Shown here in pieces: positions 51,005 to 63,918 of a stretch of 64,000 nt of DNA. The translations under genes and the position numbers were made by a program. The notes under the pieces were generated by a model that was not told where the DNA came from, ran no database searches, and saw only the letters and a list, made by a program, of their open reading frames with translations. This stretch comes from Polydactylus sextarius (taxonomy: Eukaryota > Chordata > Actinopteri > Polynemidae): positions 3,217,001 to 3,281,000 of the forward strand of contig CM028919.1 of NCBI GenBank assembly GCA_016801845.1, given 5' to 3'. Each line of letters starts with the position of its first letter. Position 1 is the stretch's first letter.

Positions 51005-53910
51005 GTAAACTGTTCTAATCTATATCTCGGAAATGAATTCTTAGTTTGTTTACTTTAAAAGGTCACTTTCTTATAGAACTCTTAGAAATCTCGTTAAGCA
51101 TAAATATGTTCAGTGAGTCAGTTGTGAAGCGGGGTGATCTTACTGTCACATTGGAGGCAGATTAGAGGGATTGTACAGTATGTTGCTATAAATTACTAAT
51201 TTAATTGTATTGTTGTTTACTTTCATGAACTGTAGTCACTGTGGTATAAACATGCTGAGCTGGAGAATCCAAATTTCTCTGTTAGTTTGACTGTTACTAA
51301 AATAGTTATGATTTATAAGTCATAAAAGTCTATATACATATATTTAGTGTAAAAGTTTTGCATTGTCGGGACTTTGCTTTTTTTCTTAGGTTGTCGTGTG
51401 TGTGACTCAAATCCCAGGTATTAATTTTTCACACGATAATGCCATATTTTCTCTGGCTTTTACATCCTTGTCAATTGAATTATAATATTGAAATTAGGTA
51501 GATTATAACATAATTGCAAGGCTCAAAGGATGAGGCAAAGACAACCCAAGGACCCTCCAACTCAGTAAACAATGTTATTCCCGCAGAATGTCATCTTTCA
51601 AGAGCGAAATTCATCCATAATTCATAATGAGTTTCACTCTGACGCCGCATAATCAGTTTTTCCTGACATATTCGATTGCAGTAATGAAACATTCAGACAC
51701 TTGGAAACGAGCTGCACACTCACACAAGGACACAAATCACTTAGCCTGCATCTCTGTTTTGTTGTCTGTGTAATACACATGTATTCTATCAGTACAAATG
51801 CGCACACAGGATGTGTGCAACATCCGGTGTTTAACAGTAATTACTAAATTTAATAGGTGACATCAATACTTATAGATCTCTATAAATAGAGTTGATGTAT
51901 GCGTATATATTTGACTTAACCGTGACCTTAAATTAATTAGTTAATAGATAATAATAGAGACACTGCTATTAAATTAAATAAGGAATCTTATACGTTAAAA
52001 TGAACTGAAAATGAAATGATATTTAAAAATAATATGAAATAAAAACAACATATGCTGATTAATTGGAAGCACTGGTGCATAATTTATAACATTGTTGTAT
52101 TTTCTAAAAAAAAAAAAAAAAAAAGAATTAGATGTTTGATTCAAGCTGCCAGATAAATGAAGTGGTATAATTAGTGCAATGTTGTGTAGTGTAATAGCAG
52201 TATAAAATATTAGCAGATGAAAATACTAAAGTAAATGTCCTCAAACTTGTACTTATTTACATTGTTTAAGACACTGTAGACAAATGGGAACAGCAATGGT
52301 AAAGTAAAATTTAACACAATACAGACTGAAGATATAGCCACACATAGTACTACATTTCCCACTAGAACTTAGATATCTCAGGTATATTCAAAATAAGATT
52401 GATTACAAGTTAGATTTTCTCGCTAAGTAGTAGGATATTATGACCAAATCCTACAGTGCTCTCTGCTTCCTAACACAGACACAGTTTCTATATCACTTCC
52501 TCATCTTTTAATTCAGGAGAGAGGCCAACAAGCCCCAAGTGCCAAAAGCCAATAAATAATTCAGTAATTATGCAATGTAAATTCATATTTTCATTTATGA
52601 GAGAAATGCACTGAACTACGGCGCAAAATGGGGTTTCTGACAGCTAATCCAATTTCTTTGATGGTGAATAGACTTTTGGATTTTGGTATAAGATATTTAA
52701 GGTTACATTAATCAAGATTAATCCAGATAAAAAGAGTTAAAGAGGGCTACTAATATTTCCTGTAACTTTCCTGTTTTTCTCTGATGAACATTTGAAACAG
52801 CAGCTCCATCATATAGACAAAGTCAGCAGGTAGCTAGCAAAAACCACTGCCTTAAGAGTTGGTGGAGAACAAAACATAAAACATAAAAAGGCCTCCATCT
52901 TCAACTGTTTCCAATACATACTGTTTACAAGAATGCAGCTCTTAGATAGCTGTCCACTGTAGTGACCACCATGCATAAAAAGATTTAGAGATTTAGGTCT
53001 ATGTAGGTTTTACTAAATGTTGCTTCTTGTCAATATAAATCTTTTACATTGTGTTTTAACACAAACACTTCTAAAAAAAAAAAAAATCCTGCCCAGCAAC
53101 TGAATCATTTTCCAATTTAAATTACATGAGTTTGCTGATGTTCAATCATACCAAACAGTTCCACCTAAATCTGGATCTATTCCCTGACTAATTTTAATAA
53201 CTCACCCTGAAACACCTTTTTAAATCCCCAAATGGGCTATTATTGGAAAAGAAGTGGTTGTGCCACAGAGAGACAGATGAAACATAAGTGTTCAATATGT
53301 GTGACTTAAGTTTTCTACCATTTTGTGAGTCTTGGCTAAAATGGAGCCAGTGTCAGTGCTGGTGTGCAACCAGGAAAACCACAGCACCCATTCAGAAAAG
53401 TGGGAAAATGTAATGTAGATGCTAATGCCTTTTAGGGGGTTGAAGTGTGGTGAGTGGAAATCGATAATCTCAGCTATAAACTGTACTTTCCAGCCCAAAC
53501 CAATTCAACTTCAGTCAGCTCTATCTTCCTAAGGTTACACACAGAACCATACTCAAGTAAAACTACTTCTCTGTCAACTGCTATAATTGAGGTATCACAT
53601 GCAGCCAGCAGCAAGTCAAACTGTTGTAATCTCAGTTTCTACTCTAGCTGACTACCTCCCTGTGTTTTACTCAATAATATCCTCCTAGTTTATAATGGTT
53701 TAGGGATGCAATAATATGGAGATCAGGTTTTTAATGTCTTGTAACTAAATAGTAATATTTATTTATAGATTTCACATGACCGGAATTCATTTCCGGAATG
53801 CAATTATCTCACACCCCACAAGCCTGTTGTAAAAGACTAAATGATTTCTAAATTGTGTTCTGTGGGCAAGGGGGCATTCATCATGTTAAAAAGATTCCTC
53901 CCTTCCATGC
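51005..53910. other. Non-coding stretch, no gene recognised
   Basis: No gene seen. It has an A run at about 52108-52124 and another near 53072-53085. The segment at about 51570-51730 is compositionally complex and discussed as a possible conserved non-coding element. Confidence 0.5.
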
Positions 53911-53916
53911 CTTCAC

Positions 53917-54191
53917 ACTATAATGGATATTTTGAGTTGAGGCAGTCTTTTACAATAATGTCTCCTTCACTTTCTATCTCCTCTGCCAGAAATTTATGAT
54001 GCTTCTCTTGAAGCGTGCCATGAGATTGCTTGTGAATGTTGCTGTTCACTTCATGAGAAGTCGGTTTCCCTTCATCCTTGTGCAGCTGTGAACAGATGTC
54101 CAGCTGGTGGGCCTCCGACACTGTCTTTGTCAATGTCTCTTTCTCTCAAATCCTGGATTTTATAAAGGATGGCCTCCTCACTCCTGCTTCT
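53917..54191 (-). pseudogene. Frameshifted coding-like segment, identity unknown
   Basis: On the minus strand two overlapping frames look like one protein interrupted by a frameshift near 54130. The first, starting after a CACAG at 54191, reads SEEAILYKIQDLRERDIDK and has coiled-coil character. The second continues with TVSEAHQLDICSQLHKDEGK and ends FLAEEIESEGDIIV then KDCLNSKYPL before a stop at 53918. The composition is charged and free of low-complexity runs, unlike the other open frames nearby. The ending recalls the 'EE...GDIIV.D..D.Y' pattern of family-31 glycosyltransferases (beta-1,3-GalNAc transferase type), but the similarity is short and I do not assign it. It is probably a decayed gene or exon fragment, and may equally belong to an unknown mobile element. 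Confidence 0.35.
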
Positions 54192-54714
54192 CTGTGAAGG
54201 TTATTCCCCTTTTTTTATGTGGCAGTTTCTCACAGAGTCAGTGATTCAGCAAAAAATGAGAAATAAAACGACAGTAACTTACAACACGTTCAAGCTGTGA
54301 ACAAAATGCTTCCCCAAGTGCCATAATATTAAAGGTTAACTTTGATCATGTAATCTTCAAACTTCCCACCTGCTGAATCCCACCACACCCCCTGTTTTAT
54401 GAAGATGTCAACAGTCATCCAAGTAATCATTCACTACTGAGTGTCTGCACACCTCCATGCTGGAAGACAAGGGGTTCAGAAATAGAGTCATTAGAAGATA
54501 AAGAGCTTACCTTTCCCTGGATGACAGGTTAGCCTTTGAAGGGACAGAGCCATCCGTCATTGTTCATGTCCAAAATATTGTAATCTCGAACAGGTGTCAT
54601 GGACAGAAAGAGTATCAGGCTGCTGTGCAGTACATTTGCAGAGGTCAGTGTTTCCACTGACTCTCTACAGAAAAAAGCTTTTCACAATGTGGTCCCAGCT
54701 AAATTTTCTGATCG

Positions 54715-54990
54715 TAATTATCATCGATAACTTGAGTCTTATTCTCAAATGATTCAAGACTTGAGTGGACTTACTCAGAAAGACTTGATCGGAGATCTCA
54801 GATGACCCAAAACATGACTTGAACTGAAGTCTAATTACTACAAACTAGAGCTGATCTGCTTCTTTAACTTGAGATTTGACTTTAATTTATCTGAAGTGAA
54901 TCGACACATGCCTTGGACTTGTCTTTGGTGACTTGAAACATGGTTTATCTTAGAATATCAATGTAAACTGGTTCTGATTTACATTCAGTC
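54715..54990. repeat. Degenerate ACTTGA-rich repeat
   Basis: The words ACTTGA, GACTTGA and ACTTG recur many times at irregular spacing (for example near 54732, 54759, 54782, 54817, 54868, 54917 and 54932). This resembles an old fish interspersed or tandem repeat built on 'GACTTGAGACTTG'. A shorter echo (GGACTTTGACTTAGGACTTTG) lies at 56255-56282. Confidence 0.5.
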
Positions 54991-57900
54991 CTGCCAGTCC
55001 TGTGACTGATGCTGACAGAAGCTGTTCAGCATTTAGAGTCAAACACTGGAAAGAAGTAAATCCTACCAGCTGCAGGAGGCTGTGGTCTCCTCTCAGTATT
55101 CTTCATCGTAGTCTCTAAATGTCTGGTACAGGTGATAAGTATTCCACTTGAGTATTATTAGTAAAATTAAGATGCTCATGATGTCAATGTATGACTTTGA
55201 AATCTCTATTACTTTGATGAATTAGTGCTAACATTCTCTCTGAACTGTAACTGACTGCAAAACCTCATTCCTATGCTGAGGAAAATGCATTTGGTATCAT
55301 TCATAATAAATGAAAAGATGATGTGCTTGAGCTTTTTTTTTTTCTTTCAGAAGATACTGTACATAAAACAGACTGTATTTACTGTTAATTTTATTCCCCA
55401 CAAACACCAGTTTCTGTTAGATCAACTTAGTCAAGCCAAGCATCTTTTTACAAGAACATGTATCATTCCTGAATTACTCTCATTACTCTCTTATTACTCA
55501 CATGCTTAGTTTATGTCAGTTCAGAACATTATATTAAGTAATTAATTAATTTAGAATTATTTATGTTAACAGATAAAAGGCTTTAATCATAACCTTCTGT
55601 TTGAATAATTTCTTTTACTGCTAAAGATAAAAACTGACTAAAATACTTTGGCAAAATGCTTTTCTGATTAAAAAGTACCACCATGTGTGGTACAGGGTTA
55701 ATGAAAATGGAGAATTGAATTTTTTTTCTGATGACAAATACTGAATTTATTATTTATATTTTTATCTAAAATGCATTTTTGTTGTTTTTATCAAGTGAAC
55801 TTGTCTTATCTGTGTATAATACACTAGTCACAACCTATAAATGAAAATGTCTAATGTCTAACAAACGATTTAAACATAATTTGCAGTTTACTTTATCAAG
55901 AGATTTAAGATTTCCATTATTCTTCATAAATTGTATTTTTCATACAAACCTCCCATGTGAATTTCCCCAAGAAAAACAAAGAGCAGTGTAGACCAGTTGT
56001 TACAAGATAAAAAGCATCAGTGTGGCTCGTCTGCAGCTTGTTGATGACGTAGCGCCCACAGCTTCCTTTACATTTAAATACATACATTTACATTGCTACT
56101 CAGGGGACATAGACTGCAAAATTAATAATTGCTGTCAACTCCTATGGCAAGTTAAAGGGTTAATATTTCCTACCCTATAGTTCATGTACACATGCCAACA
56201 TACATGAACAAGGACCAAATTTTACCAACATGTAATAAGTCTAGATCTGGGTCTTTGGACTTTGACTTAGGACTTTGACTTTTACAGATTTACAGCAGCA
56301 CTGCCACACAGCCACACCACTGTCACGAGTTTAAATTAAAATCACTATCAGATGTTATTTAACAGCTCTGGTTGCTCATAATTTTTTAATGAAAAGGGGC
56401 TCATTGTAAAATGGACACATTATGCGTGTCATTAACTTCTTTTCTTTTTGAAGTCATTTTTAAAGTCATCTGCATTCACAACACACTGTGCCCAGGACCT
56501 TTTTTTTTTTTTTTTTTCCCCAAAAAAGGCTTTTAAACCCAACCCACTGTATTCTGAAGCAACAATCTAAATAATTATGTTGTCTATCTGCTTTTTTTCC
56601 CTCTTCACTCAAGAGCCATCCTTCATGACGTAGCCACAAACAAAAACAGGGTTAATGATGAAGCACAGAAACCATATTTGGGCTCATTTCCTCTTCTCTG
56701 TGAACGTATTGGAAGAGAACAGCTGGCACTCTGTCTTACTGCATGTGTTGACTGGGCATTTAAAGGGCTATTATATAAACTGTGACTTTCATTGACCCCT
56801 GTTGGTGACCAGTGGGTTGCAACACAATCAGCAGATCTGTGGCCCAGCTTACACCGGCCTGTTTTTGACAGGCTCAATAAAGTCACAATGGAGAGGCTTA
56901 TTATAGCCAGGGGCCAGGTGGAGTATGGCTTTGGGCAGCAGATGTTTCAGCACCTAACTCAGTAATTGCTGCCCACACACACATGCAGACGTGTTATGAT
57001 ATTATTTCAGTATTTAGAAAATGGGATGTGATCCCTAATATGAACTGACTAGAATAGTCTAGGCGACTAATGCGGCTGTGAGCCCATTGAGGCAGTTTTG
57101 ATGGCGATCATAGAGGAGTCACACACTCAGCTCATTCCCCCCCTCAGTTTTGAGCTGCCAGCCAATTAGCACAGTGCTGCCCGTGCACAGAACCTGTTGA
57201 CAGGCTTACCCCAAAAATAACTTCATCATCAAAGATCCACAACAAGACAGTTCGTTCAAGAGAGAACGGCTGTACACTGGAAGGGGCTGACGGTGTGAGT
57301 CAGTATGAGGAGATCACACACTAACACCTCTTCACTTCTTGCATATACCATCATTGTTGTTCATTTTATTTTGAATAGAGTAAATAATGTAAATTCATTA
57401 AAAATCTAAAACTGTAAATCTCTCTATTTTAGCCAGTGGATTTTTAGAGGCTGGAACTGATAACTGTGTTACTGTCTCTTTACGTGTCAGGAAATTTCTG
57501 CCACCGTTACAACCTCAGTGTCTTAAGTTCACAAACCTGGATATTCTACATTGCTGCCTTAAGACAGAATGTCACACAATCTTTTACAGCTAAATTCAGA
57601 CAAAACAGAAAATCCCTGTCATTGACCCAGTTCAAGTTTCAAAGAACACTAATCCACATCTCAGACATTTAACAGGAAATATAAAATAATCTCTCAGAAA
57701 GCACATTAAATGTTCCTCAGCCCACACTCAAAACAACGATGGATGGTGCCTCTGCTGTTTTAATTTTAACTTTATGGAAGAACCCATACTTTATAAACCT
57801 GGAGTTCTCATAAAACTTTTTTTTAAATCTTGATTTCTGCTGTTGATGTGTTTTTATTTGTTTTTGTGTTTCATATATTAGTTGTGTCGCCCATAGTTCT

Positions 57901-59344
57901 TGTCATAGTGTTTATAATTTGATGGATCATGGTTAAACATCATGTTTCAGGGTTGTCTGTCCAGCTCGTTGTTGAGAATGTGATATCTCAAGACCTGCCG
58001 AGCAAATGTATTGAAATTTTGCACAAATGTTTATTGCAACTCTAAGATGAACTGATTTAGATTAGATTCAACATTAATGCTTCTCTATTCAATCATTAAA
58101 CCGTACCAAATAGAAATAACTGGCCAAATCTTTGGGCAGGTATATCTAATATCTGAATACCATTATCCAAATAAAAGCAAACACTAACCAGGATGTTAAG
58201 ACTTTTCATAGTTATTATAGTTTTCCATGACAGTGGTATGAGAGACAGTTGGGTTGAGTTTTCTATTTAATTTAATTAGGAATGAAGCACAAAACAAGGC
58301 TCTATCTCACAGGCAGTTCTGTGAATATTTCTTTGCCATTTGTGATGATGGTAGAAAAACACATAAAGATGGTCAAGTTGTATATTGTATATAAACAGCA
58401 ATGGGGAATATTTACTAAGCCTACCATGAATCACCAAAAGGGTGTAAAATTGTGTGACTTTGGCTGTTGTGTCATATACTTTTGAAGTCTCAGCCTTGAG
58501 ACTATGTCACTGAACTACAGATCCTGCCAAACAAAATGTACATGAATAATAACAGGCTGTTGCGTGGTTGTATTACTAATTAAAGGTTCCTGTAAAGTAA
58601 CTTTGGAATCATCTTTTAATTTGGTTCAGCAATCTTTATTACTGTCCCTTAAGTGTTTTAAGTGTCTGAACTATTATGACCTGGCAATTTCTCTCTCACT
58701 GTTTCCTCCCACTGGTTTTTCCCTTGGGCTTTAAATGTCTGATGAAATTTCCTCCGCTGCAGTGGTCAGTCAGCTGTGATAAATCAGGTGTTGCTATCGG
58801 TACCCACCATATTTTGTGCCACAACAACGGGAACGCCTCTAAATACATGCTGCACTGCAGGAGAGCAAACAAGAGTTTTATCTCATCTTTACCTTTATCT
58901 TTTATCTCACCTGCCCAAACACCTCTGTGCATTTTCACACATGTTTCATTTTGTAATTTTCAGTTTGCAAATACAAATATAAGCGGACACGCTTAAAATA
59001 ACAAAAGGCAAAATAGTTTGCAGGAAAATGTTCACACTTTCCTGAGTTGGAAAACATGTTGGCACAGTAGTGATTAAAAAAAAAAAAAAAAAGTATTATT
59101 TATTCATAGTATTATATAGTATATATTGAAATTGTAAATGATTTGACCTTCACATTTACATATGGAAAAAAAAACATTGTATTTACATCATGTTTTCTTA
59201 CATTTCATTCTAATATCCACTTATTTAAGGCGATGAGTGTATATGGACACTATTAGTGATGGGAAGTGAGGCCCCAGTATAAAGTCCAGCCAATACACAA
59301 CCAATCATGAGTCAATCATGTCTGTAAATTGTGACATCTGAGCC

Positions 59345-59415
59345 CTTTCCATCCATTATCTATTCCACTCGCCCGTTGTAGATCCCAGTGGAGCTAAAGC
59401 CAATCCCAGAGCTGC
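59345..59415 (-). repeat. Retroposon 3' end, GATG-tailed type, degraded
   Basis: Reverse-complemented, the segment reads 'CAGCTCTGGGATTGGCTTTAGC', then 'AACGGGCGAGTGGAATAGATAATGGATGG'. This is the recognisable end of the same type of repeat as at 30877-30992, in the opposite orientation. Confidence 0.6.
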
Positions 59416-61480
59416 CTGTTTAAATAACATCAAGTAAATAAATCAAAGAATAAAACATTTGTATAAATCAGGTAGAGTCACAAGCATCCAATAGTGCTTC
59501 TAAACACAAGGGGGTGATTGAAATGATTTGATTTCACTTCTGTTTTTCGTTCATCTTTATACATGGTTTAAGAGTTGTTCAATTAAATTACCTTACTGAG
59601 CCCAATATAACCTATACCGCATGCAATCCAGGGTCACAGGTGACATTGCTGAGCAGAATGGATATATACTGTGTGCAAAACAAAGCCTGTGTTCATTAAG
59701 ATTGAAAAAAAAAACCATTTTGTTCTATTGGAACGTTAGAATAGTAAGAATAAGTAAGAATAAAAATGTGTCATAAGTAAAAACAAGCCGTTTATCAAGA
59801 CAAACTTATCAAGACAGTCCTTTAAATAGACGGCAACACATTAATGATTATTAATGAGCTGACACTGTTAGAATCCTATAGGGAGCTCATCACATATCGT
59901 GAAAATGAAGACGTTAGCACTGATGTGTGTTGGTTGTTCCTGTGTTTGAACATGTGTTCTTGTTTTGATTGATATTCTAGCAGGATGAAAATGTATACAG
60001 TCTTTACACAAGCAGGTGGTTGGGTTGCAATATGAAATACTTACAGGACCTACTGTAGGTTTTACAAACAAATCACAGTGAGACATGCTTTATATTTATC
60101 ACAGCGAGGCTGAACGTTGCCTAACCTCCTCAACCTTGGTATTGTTCTCTCACCTGCATTAGTCATGACTCATGCTCCAGAGGAGACTGGATCCGGCAAT
60201 TGTACTTTCACATGATTTAATGAAGCACATAAAGCCAGAGTTGCACAGGAACCATGTTTGTCTTGGCTTTCAGACCTTGGATTAAGCGTTGAAGGAGAGA
60301 AGGGGTCTACTGGGAACTTGGCTCTCACTGTGGGGGAGGGAGGGGAGGAAACAGTGAGTTCTCATTTCCATAGATGATTTGTCTGGTAATGGGTTTGGTG
60401 GGAACTGATAGTGACAGCAGATGAAGGTCATTTCTGATGTGCTGAAGATTTAGCTCAAACATTGTTCAGGGATTCCTCAGCTGATATAACAGGACATCTG
60501 TGACTTGTTTAACACTTAAGCCCACATGTATACTCTGAAATATAGAGGTAAATGATGTATCAGTGCAGAAAAAACAACATAAAGTATGTCATACAACAGT
60601 GCGGTCAGGCTATTCTGCACACAAGTGTAAACTAGGGAGTCCTCCTTTTTCTCTCCCCACTTTGTTTCCTGTAGATTTATACTCACTAATCAAAACAAAT
60701 CAGGATGGCATCCTTCATGTTGACAGCACATAGCACTCAGGAGAGTTGAGTCATTTGATCTGGATGGCTAGCCGTCCCTCGCCTCTGCCTGTTGCTGGTA
60801 GCAGGGGGCTCACAAATCTCATTGTATTAACACTAGCTTGGCTGAGAACAGGGATTTAGGCCTCAGAGCAAAATCCAGTATTGACTCTGAGGATGAGAAT
60901 CGTATACAGAGTTTAGGCTTAGCAAACCCTTTGGAGAGATGATGGTCTGCAGGACGGCCACAGTGTATAAGATAGTGACTGAAAATATATCACCTGTGTT
61001 ACAATATAACATTAAATAATTCAAGCACATGTCTGAATGATCAAAAATATTAGAATCAGTGCAGGAAATATGACACACTTTACTGTGTATACTCTGCAAA
61101 CTAGTTGTTGAAGCTAATATTTTTAATGTTACTGAGTGACTAATAATATAAAAACATATACATTTATCCATAAAAATTTTTATTGAAATCAAAGCAGTCA
61201 GTTTTCCAGTTAATCCTTTCTCAGACCCTCAAATATGATGCTTGACTAAAAGAATAAGATTATAGATACAACTGACCAAACTGTTTCCTTCACAGTGTTC
61301 CTGAGTTCAGCCTTCTGAGCCTTCAGACGCTGCTTCTTTGCACTGAAAGCATCACTTGAGATGATTTGGGCCTTTGATCAGACTGTCTCCTTGGCACTTC
61401 TTGTTGAAGGTTGTCCAGGTATGTTCAAATGATAAGAGATCTCAGGGACCATCAGGAAGACAATAAAAAAAGATTTTAAC

Positions 61481-61497
61481 AATAATAATAATAATAA
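61481..61497. repeat. (AAT)n tail of the L2 LINE
   Basis: Five to six AAT units at the 3' terminus of the minus-strand LINE. Confidence 0.88.
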
Positions 61498-61613
61498 CTC
61501 ACATTTGTATAGCGCCTTTCTGAGTACCCAAGGCACTTTAGATGAACATGAACATGAGAAGGGCTTTGGGTGGCTGGACTAAAACAGACAAAGAAAAAGG
61601 CTGAGTGACAGAG

Positions 61614-62275
61614 TTAATGTGAATGGGGAAAGGCCATGGTGAAAAGGTGGGTTTTGAGGCATGATTTAAAAGTGTCCAGGGTTGGGGCATTGTGGATATT
61701 GGGAGGGAGTGAGTTCCACAGGGTTGGTGCAGCTGCACTGAATGCTGTGTCGCCGTAATTTTTCAGTTTGGTGTGAGGGATGGACAGCAGGCCCATGTCT
61801 GGAAAAAAAAACGCAGGTTCCAGGATGGAGTGTGTTTGAGGTCAGACAGTTTGGGTGGGCCGAGTGCATGGTGGGATTTGTAAGTAAGGAGGAGTTTATA
61901 AGAGATGTGGTATTTCACCGGGACCCAGTGGAGACGGATGAGGGTAGGAGTGATGTGCTGCCAGGACTTGGTGTAAGTGAGAACCCTGGCAGCTAAGTTT
62001 TGCACGTACTGGAGCCTGTCCAGGGTTTTGCTGGGAAACCCGGACAGGACTCCATTACAGTAGTCCAGACGGGAAAAAATGAAAGTATGGATCAGGGTTG
62101 CGACAACAGAGTCAAAGAGTGAGGGCTGGAGATGGGAGTTGTTCCTGAGGTGGTAGAAAGCGATCCTGGTAATGAAATTGATATGAGACTGATAGGAGAA
62201 GGCAGAGGGCCACGACCATGAGCTCTGTTTTTTTACCCTTTAGTTGGAGTAGGTTTGTTGTCAGCCAGGTTTTTA
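61614..62275 (-). pseudogene. L2 reverse transcriptase C-terminal relic
   Basis: Recognisable blocks in order on the minus strand are WLTTNLLQLKGKKTELMVV (thumb-like region), SVVATLIHTFIFSRLDYCNG (in a shifted frame), LQYVQNLAARVLT, ITPTLIRLHWVPVKYHISYK, and then in another frame TAFSAAAPTLWNSLPPNI followed by LDTFKSCLKTHLF. This succession is the C-terminal portion of L2/CR1-like reverse transcriptases. Blocks lie in at least two frames, so at least two frameshifts are present, and the region between the first two blocks is shortened. In its family the enzyme copies LINE RNA at a nicked target site. This copy is dead. Confidence 0.82.
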
Positions 62276-62334
62276 TGCCATGAAGACAGTTTACTAGAGA
62301 TGGTGGGGGAAGTAGAGTGGATAGTGAAGTGCTG

Positions 62335-63886
62335 AGATAGAACTTTATATGTCATTTAGCCCATATACACCTGAGGATTCCTCAAGAGCGGCTGGAAAGT
62401 GTCACAAAGAGACACCTGGAATAGCTTGCTTAAAAATGGATGTTTGGATGTTGGGATGTTTTACTCAAAACTACAGAGATGCAGTCAGAGGGTTACCAAA
62501 GTCAGTGCCAGTCCAAGTATTTCAGTCGTGAAGAAGTGGATCAATTGATATTTTTATACCAAAACCCTTTTGTGTGGACTGTTGCTATTTTATTTACTTT
62601 TTATACATGTACTTTTTTGTGTATTAGGTTTGTCTCAACAGACCTTACATGACTTGACCTGTTCAGTCACTGTCAATACAGGCAAGTCTTGTACAGTGTT
62701 TGTGCTTATAACTGAAATAGAAATAATGTTAGGTGAAGAATAGATGAAGCGTAATATATGTAGACATAATGATGTGATAGAGTAGTAAACAAATAGGAAA
62801 TGCTACATATCAGTTGATGTAGCATTTGATGGCTGTATCATATAAGTGTATGTCTGTGAAAGAATAAGACTAAAGCTGTACTAGTTGTGCCATAAATGCA
62901 ATGAATGTACAGCAAAACACATGAATAATGAATGTAAATGCAAGTGTCATTGCTGTTTTTATGTATTTATTTATGAGTCAGTATATATTTACTTACAGTA
63001 CACATACTTACAATAGTTAAATAAAACTGCCATCACATTCATTATTATCTAAATGGCATGACTGCCATTTTCAACCCCTGCACATATTTCTTATCAGGGT
63101 GCAATTTGTTGTAGTTTAAATAAGAGCAGTGGCTTATAGAGGTGTTTAATTAGTTCATGGTCGGTGGCTACTGTAAGTAATTAAAATGACAGTGTAATTC
63201 AGCCATAAAGGTTATCTTAACACATATATTCAAATTCCGTTAATTAACATTAACAACAACCATGTTCTCAGAGCATTTATTTAACTTTAACACTTTTACC
63301 CACTATCTCATTCACAATTACTCACTGTGATCTGGTTGTGGATTACAGACCTCTTGGTGTCTAAAGCACCCAGACTTTCAGTGAACGCACGTCAGCTCCC
63401 TGTGCCAGCTTTGCAATTAACAGGCGGCAGCTCTTCCATGTGCTCACAGCTGAGCATTGAGAATATATGATTTCAATGAATTAATAATGACGGGATGCTA
63501 AAAATGTCAAATGGACTACATCAAAGCAAACACGCAGATATTGATCTCATGTCGAGATCGGAAAATGCTTACATAAGGCGATGACATTCAGGCGATGCAC
63601 ATCAGTTTTCTGCATCAGCATGAAGGGAGGATGAGACAAAAAGAGTCTGAGGACATCAAAGTCAAATAACCTTTAAAGCTAATTAAATTGTCCTTTCTGA
63701 CAGGATTAATGGTTAGGTGGTTTCCTCTACATGTTTTATGACATAGCATATTTTTAGGTCTTGTGTCAGTAGCACATCACTCTAAACAACATTGTTGATG
63801 TAGAACGATATAGGAATGTAAAATATGCTCAGAGATGTATTTTTATTAAAGCAGATAATCAAATGCAGCATTCCAAAGTCAACATA

Positions 63887-63918
<32 letters not shown>

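Larger units (their letters stand above)
54200..61475. other. Non-coding stretch, no gene recognised
   Basis: No gene seen. The segment includes an ACTTGA-rich degenerate repeat (54715-54990), a poly(T) run near 56499-56517, an A run near 59077-59092 and a retroposon end at 59345-59415. The open frames present are short with no recognisable motif. Confidence 0.5.
61480..62330 (-). mobile_element. L2-clade LINE, 3' part, 5'-truncated
   Basis: On the minus strand the sequence contains the end of an L2-type reverse transcriptase gene, then a short 3' untranslated region with 'AAAGTGCCTTGGGTACTCAG' and 'GGCGCTATACAAATGTGAG' words. It terminates in an ATT/TTA trinucleotide tail (61480-61497). The 'AAAGTGCCTT...GGCGCTATACAAAT' ending is characteristic of fish L2-clade LINEs. 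The 5' end is missing and there is an internal gap in the reverse transcriptase near 62210. Confidence 0.85.
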
